Made by a program: the position numbers and the translations under genes. From Unio delphinus (Eukaryota; Mollusca; Bivalvia; Unionida; Unionidae), in assembly GCA_029339505.1 (NCBI GenBank), contig JAQISU010000098.1, forward strand, positions 1,621,501 to 1,685,500: 64,000 bases of DNA. Direction: 5' to 3'. Shown here in pieces: positions 59,957-64,000 of this stretch. A model generated the notes under the pieces. The model was not told the origin of the DNA and searched no databases. It was given only the letters and a program-made list of their open reading frames with translations. Position 1 is the first letter of the stretch, and each line of letters opens with the position of its first letter.

Positions 59957-60303
59957 GTAGATTTGATGTATTTCATCTTTTTTATCCATTTTAGTCAATT
60001 TTATCGTAGAAAATCTGACAGATGTCTGATTTTGTAGGGTAAAACCCCGAGCCATTCTCTAAATGATTTTTAGATAAAATCGTTAATTTCATCTTTTTTT
60101 GGTCTGTTTTTTGTATATTCTCGTAAAAATATATCCGATTTTAGTTGATTTATGAGCAGAACACGGCAAATTTACCTATTTATCGATAAATCCTTTAGAG
60201 AATGGCTCGGGGTTTTACCCTACAAATATTACAGTTTTGATAGATTTTCTACGATATTTCGACTAAAATGGGTGAAAAAAGATGAAATGCATCAAAGATT
60301 ACA
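59957..60303. repeat. Long inverted repeat, arms of about 107 bp
   Basis: The left arm (59957-60063) and right arm (60192-60303) are reverse complements at roughly 80-85% identity. A perfect core of about 29 bp contains GGGTAAAACCCCGAGCCATT. The spacer of about 128 bp is AT-rich. It lies between the virion genes and the early-type genes. Confidence 0.85.
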
Positions 60304-60304
60304 A

Positions 60305-60565
60305 ATCTGAATAAAAAATGATATTATAACAGAATAAAAAAGGATATTATAACAGAAAAAAAATATAACAGAATAAAAAAGGATATTATAACAGAATAAA
60401 ACAAAATATAACAGAATAAAAAAGGATATTATAACAGAATAAAAATATAACAGAATAAAAAAGGATATTATAACAGAATAAAACAAAATATAACAGGATA
60501 AAAAAGGATATTATAACAGAATAAAAAAATATTATAACAGAATAAAAAGGATATAACAGAATAAA
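60305..60565. repeat. AT-rich tandem repeat, about 24 bp with variants
   Basis: The unit AATAAAAAAGGATATTATAA plus CAG recurs about ten times, with shortened units lacking the GGATATT part. It starts at the right edge of the 107-bp inverted repeat. Confidence 0.85.
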
Positions 60566-60585
60566 ACAACAGAACTATAGAGGAA

Positions 60586-60914
60586 TTAATCCAAGCTATC
60601 ATCGGTAACAGCGTTTTCGTTTATAATCTTTTTTAGTTGTCTCACGCGTGTGTTAATAATTTTGTTCGTTTTATATCCGTGAGACAGTTTTGATTTAATA
60701 TTTTCTACTGCGATAGAAAGTGGTACAAACTTATCTACATCTGTATCTTTTACCATTGATAAGGACTGGAACATTATCGACTGTATGTTCTTTATCAGCC
60801 TATACTCCGTTGAAAGTGTATAACCACCTTCAAGATTTCGTTGTTGGATTGACTCAAAATCACAAATTATTTTTTCTGGATCGAGTTGTATATTTATATT
60901 TTAATTTTTTTCAT
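60586..60914 (-). pseudogene. Small minus-strand gene, unknown function
   Basis: A minus-strand ATG at 60914 is followed by a Lys-rich start and a TAA six codons later. In a neighbouring frame an open stretch of about 95 residues then runs to the stop at 60586: EGGYTLSTEYRLIKNIQSIM, DKFVPLSIAVENIKSKLSHG, then a basic helix ending RVRQLKKIINENAVTDDSLD. Composition is coding-like and helical. Family not recognised. Confidence 0.4.
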
Positions 60915-61107
60915 TTGTTCTAGCAGGCTCAGGGCATATTATTGACAGCACAACCTTGAATCCCAAGGTCACCATCGTGCCCTTGAAGGTCTAAGGCATA
61001 TTAAACACAGCACACAACCTTTACAGACAGAACGTGGGTTTTTCCGATAAATTCAGGTCCGAGTACATGTACGTAGTACGAATCTAAAAATAACCTTTTG
61101 CATTATA

Positions 61108-61211
61108 CCACAGGAGTCTGACGTTTTATCAATAAAGTGCGGCGAAATGTCTGAAAAATGATTGTCAGACATTTCGCCGCACTTTATTGATAAAACGTCA
61201 GACTCCTGTGG
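61108..61211. repeat. Perfect hairpin, 47-bp arms, 10-nt loop
   Basis: Left arm 61108-61154 (CCACAGGAGTCTGACGTTTT...GCGGCGAAATGTCTGA) is the exact reverse complement of right arm 61165-61211. The loop is AAAATGATTG. The perfect pairing contrasts with the decayed genes around it. Confidence 0.95.
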
Positions 61212-61629
61212 TTATACGCTACGTAATGTTATTTCTGCTTCGGTTCTGTTCGTAAGCGAGAAACAATAAATTGTCTTCTACTAATTTGAAACTGTTATCT
61301 GATTATGTTACTTCACTGATATTAATTAGGACGTAGCTGGTAGATTACTTAAATACAACGACAAAATAGGTTACGATCAACGGAGAAATAAGTAATATGG
61401 AGTTATCTCCCATTTTTCAGTTCATTTACAATTCAGTAGTATATGAACTGAGAGAGATGGCACCTTTTTGCAATACTGAAGGCCTCTAGGTAATAGTATT
61501 ATATCTTACTGAAAATATCCCAAAAATATATATATTAAATAAATAGTAAAGTAATATAAGCAACATAATTACAGAGAGACAGTCTCTCCCTTCAACAGTA
61601 TTGAAATGTAATTTTTTGTTTATATTTTT

Positions 61630-61630
<1 letters not shown>

Positions 61631-61693
<63 letters not shown>
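61631..61693. repeat. (GA)n microsatellite
   Basis: About 31 GA units. Confidence 0.95.
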
Positions 61694-61819
61694 AGATTTG
61701 TATATATTTTCTGCGACAAATTGTACTGATTTTGAGTGAATATCAAAGAATTTACCAGCTTGATGGAAATATTATTTCTTCGTCTGTTTCTGTAATTACA
61801 GATTTTATCATCCGTTTTC

Positions 61820-62150
61820 CTATTGTTTTAGATCTACCAGTATTACCGTATATATATAATTCTGACTCTGTGTGATAGCTCTCATATTATCCAAGGAATT
61901 ATTTTTCGGATTTGAATTTATATGGTCAATACCAAGACCGTCTTTGATAATTCCATTGAAATATTCGAATACGAATCTGTGACAGAGAAATGTTCTTATT
62001 TTATTTATTTCATTGAAACTGAACATGAGATAACCGTGGCAATTAATAAAAATAAACCGGTTTCTTTAGTCCACAATTCCTGATAACACCATCACGATTT
62101 GCTTCGTAATTTGTTATGATAGGATGTCCCATGAATTCCTTTTGCTCCAT
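61820..62150 (-). pseudogene. HNH endonuclease, frameshifted
   Basis: On the minus strand it starts MEQKEFMGHPIITNYEANRD at 62150, an N-terminal module like that found before HNH domains in homing-type endonucleases. A frame change near 62045 leads into NCHGYLMFSFNEI, then LCHRFVFEYFNGI and GIDHINSNPKNNSLDNMR, a textbook HNH core with its conserved His, Asp-His and Asn residues. A further open frame beyond the stop (GRSKTIGKRM...) may be the original C-terminal tail. Only one frameshift separates it from an intact core. Confidence 0.75.
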
Positions 62151-62237
62151 TATATATAAATATCGTTTGTTTAAATCGTTATTTGCCTTAATAATTACTT
62201 TGAAATCTAATCAGATAATCTTCCGGGGTTTTAAAAA

Positions 62238-62441
62238 TCATGTCGCTATCATTATTTTTTTATCATAATATTGTTTCAGGTCTCTGTATCTTTTACCACC
62301 ACATTGCACACACAAGCGTGTTTCACCTCGTACTCCAACACCACATTGTAAACACGGTTTTGGTCCTAGATTTCCATCTTGCGAGTGGATTCCGCAGAAT
62401 TCGTTCACGCAAGATCTGTTACAATATATAATATTTTTAAT
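62238..62441 (-). CDS. Cys-rich zinc-ribbon-like small protein (partial or degraded)
   Basis: An open minus-strand frame with paired cysteines: CNRSCVNEFCGIH, then GPKPCLQCGVGV and RLCVQCGGKRYRDLKQYYDK. The last two C-x2-C pairs, 15 residues apart, look like a zinc ribbon followed by a basic helix, which suggests nucleic acid binding. No ATG is present at the open end, so the start is missing or mutated. It lies just upstream of the HNH gene on the same strand. Confidence 0.5.
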   Translation of the reverse strand: MKNIIYCNRSCVNEFCGIHSQDGNLGPKPCLQCGVGVRGETRLCVQCGGKRYRDLKQYYDKKIMIAT

Positions 62442-62510
62442 TTAAATACTTGTTTTAATTATAATGATTGGGATATTCGAGAGATTCTCCAAGATCGAGC
62501 TTTCTAAAAT

Positions 62511-64000
62511 AAAAGATTTAATCTTGACAGAATATTTCCTGTGCCGATGCGAGATCTGGTTGATCCGACAGATAAAATCTTGATCAATAAAATACATGAC
62601 GCCAAAAGAGAATTTCAGAAAAATGAAGCATCTCATGTGTGGTTGACGTTTAAGATTATAAGTGACATTAAAAATATAGATGCTACGATGAACGACAAAC
62701 GAGCGGAGATGATCATTAACTACCTTGACGATAGAAAATATATTTTAAAGATCAAATTTATCGTACTATCAGATACAGACAATTGGATCATTCGTGCTAA
62801 ACGTGATCCTGTCCTTCATAACGAAAAAACTGCCATACTGAATAAAGGTTCCAAACCAGGGATGTTGACCGGTATTGATAAACTACATTACGAAAGATCT
62901 TATCCTGTAACAGAGGTTACCTATGGGATATATCCGCTTGAGAAACCCAACATTGATAATCTAAAGCCGATGAAATTCTCGAAGATAAATTGTGTGGCCG
63001 AACGAATAACAGAACATTTCGCTATTTCGACTTGTGGGAAGGGGTTAACAGATAACCGACTTAATATAATAAATTCGTAGGCAGAAATAGTCAAATTTAC
63101 CGGATCATCTATCAAAGATGTTGCTGAACTAGGAATGAAATTGAAATTCCCTATAACAGTAAAAACGATAACAGGATAGATCTTATACGAATCAAAATTT
63201 AAATCAAAGGGAGCTTCAATTGAAATTGTTGATCATAATACGCATGCGTGGAGTAATGCAGTAACAGTATTTTCACGCACGAGGACGGTTAAATTCTATA
63301 ACGGAGATATATTTGACCTTATTAACGAAATAACTAAAAACGATCCTGTATCCGTGTGGTTGTTTAGTTCTGATCAGTTTGTAAGACCTAATGGTGATAT
63401 TTATCGAACAGAATCCCTCCACGAGAAAATGAGAGAATATACCCCTGACGAAAAATTACTCGGTGAATGTTTTACTGTTCCATTAGTTGCAGCTCATTTT
63501 GCTAGAGAGAAAAATTCCTGGAAACCAACTCAGTTTGATCTTGTTGATGACATAATATTAGGTTGTATTGAATACGGTCACGGTGGACTGTGGAACCGTA
63601 AATACTCGCGTAAAGATGTTATCTCGGTTGATATGGTTGCATGTTATCCTGGACATTTTCTGGGATACGGAGAGTGTTCAGGGTATTTTAAAATATTCGG
63701 TCACCCCACACACGAGATGACGCGAGTATCAATAAATGGACCATTACCTGATTTTGATATTACTGGATTCGCTTGTATTGAATTATTAGAGTTTACAGAA
63801 AACCTTCATTTGATCTGTTATGTTTGGTTCGGTAGACATTTTCCAGAAACGAAGTGGGCTCCAATAGTACTGTTACGATATATGCTCGATTATTTAATGT
63901 TGACGTCGTTGATTGTCAGTGAAACGATTATATCATACCGAATGTAGACCGAAGTTTGGTTACCACAACAAAAGGAATATTCTGATGAAGAAAATCCTGA
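62511..64000 (+). pseudogene. Family B DNA polymerase, N-terminal part, runs off the window
   Basis: One frame runs from about 62511 to the window end, interrupted only by TAG codons at 63078, 63177 and 63945. The clearest segment is DVISVDMVACYPGHF followed by GHPTHEMTRVSINGPLP. The DMVACYPG part fits palm motif A of family B polymerases (consensus D-x-x-S-L-Y-P). The preceding sequence contains KPTQFDLVDDIILGCIEYGH and HGGLWNRKYSRKDV, and the following part reads TEVWLPQQKEY to the edge. This resembles polymerases of Polinton/adintovirus-like elements. Motifs B and C (YxDTD) would lie beyond the window. Confidence 0.8.

Larger units (their letters stand above)
54734..64000 (+). mobile_element. 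Pseudogenised Polinton/adintovirus-like endogenous viral element (partial)
   Basis: Capsid, core, protease and fibre-like genes on the plus strand are followed by a family B DNA polymerase, with HNH and zinc-ribbon genes on the minus strand. This gene set is typical of Polintons/Mavericks and related adintoviruses. The reading frames abut or overlap closely, as in a compact viral genome, and codon usage is intronless and AT-rich. Almost every gene has frameshifts (several in A-runs) or stops. The element continues past the window edge. Integrase and packaging ATPase are not seen here. Confidence 0.85.

Noticed and set aside
60292..60486. Minus-strand Phe/Tyr-rich frame
   Set aside because: It is the translation of the AT-rich tandem repeat, without start context or unique sequence.
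62511..64000. TAG stop-codon recoding in the viral element
   Set aside because: Other genes of the element carry TAA stops and frameshifts, so ordinary decay explains the polymerase stops better.

Overview
The window looks like nuclear DNA of an invertebrate animal, most likely a marine mollusc. Genes are split by long introns, codons are AT-rich, microsatellites and minisatellites are dense, tRNA-derived SINEs are present, and several transposon classes occur. The mollusc assignment is inference from the overall repeat and gene style; nothing in the window proves the species.

Two host genes can be modelled end to end, both on the minus strand. A SPARC/osteonectin gene (9207-19581) has eight coding exons whose splice phases all agree and give 282 residues: signal peptide, short acidic segment, follistatin-like/Kazal module and extracellular calcium-binding domain with a canonical last EF-hand. 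A Sir2-family (sirtuin) gene (44807-53228) has five coding exons with matching phases and gives 410 residues: a Cys/His-rich N-terminal segment and a complete NAD-dependent deacylase core. A possible third gene, on the plus strand, is suggested by three phase-compatible exons at 34534-35641 of unknown function.

Mobile DNA fills much of the rest. The largest sirtuin intron holds a decayed DIRS-type tyrosine-recombinase retrotransposon (about 47.2-51.4 kb, minus), and its gag region was later hit by a 481-bp hAT-like element with an 8-bp target duplication. Downstream of the sirtuin lies a degraded pogo-like DNA transposon (39637-41912) with TA target duplication and a broken DNA-binding domain. 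Three copies of one tRNA-derived SINE family (5.5, 10.1 and 37.8 kb) and probably a second family (45.4 kb) are present. The region 19.6-34.5 kb is mostly gene-free and rich in simple repeats.

The right end (about 54.7 kb to the window edge) is the most unusual part: a pseudogenised virus-like element of the Polinton/Maverick or adintovirus kind. Plus-strand genes in order encode two coiled-coil-rich proteins, a pVI-like minor capsid protein, a double-jelly-roll-type major capsid protein, a pX-like hydrophobic core protein, an adenain-like cysteine protease, and a fibre-like protein. Then come a long inverted repeat, a tandem repeat, a small minus-strand gene, a perfect 47-bp-arm hairpin, a minus-strand HNH endonuclease and zinc-ribbon pair, and finally a family B DNA polymerase running off the window. 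Nearly every one of these genes carries frameshifts or stop codons, so this is a fossil rather than an active element. No integrase or packaging ATPase is seen within the window.
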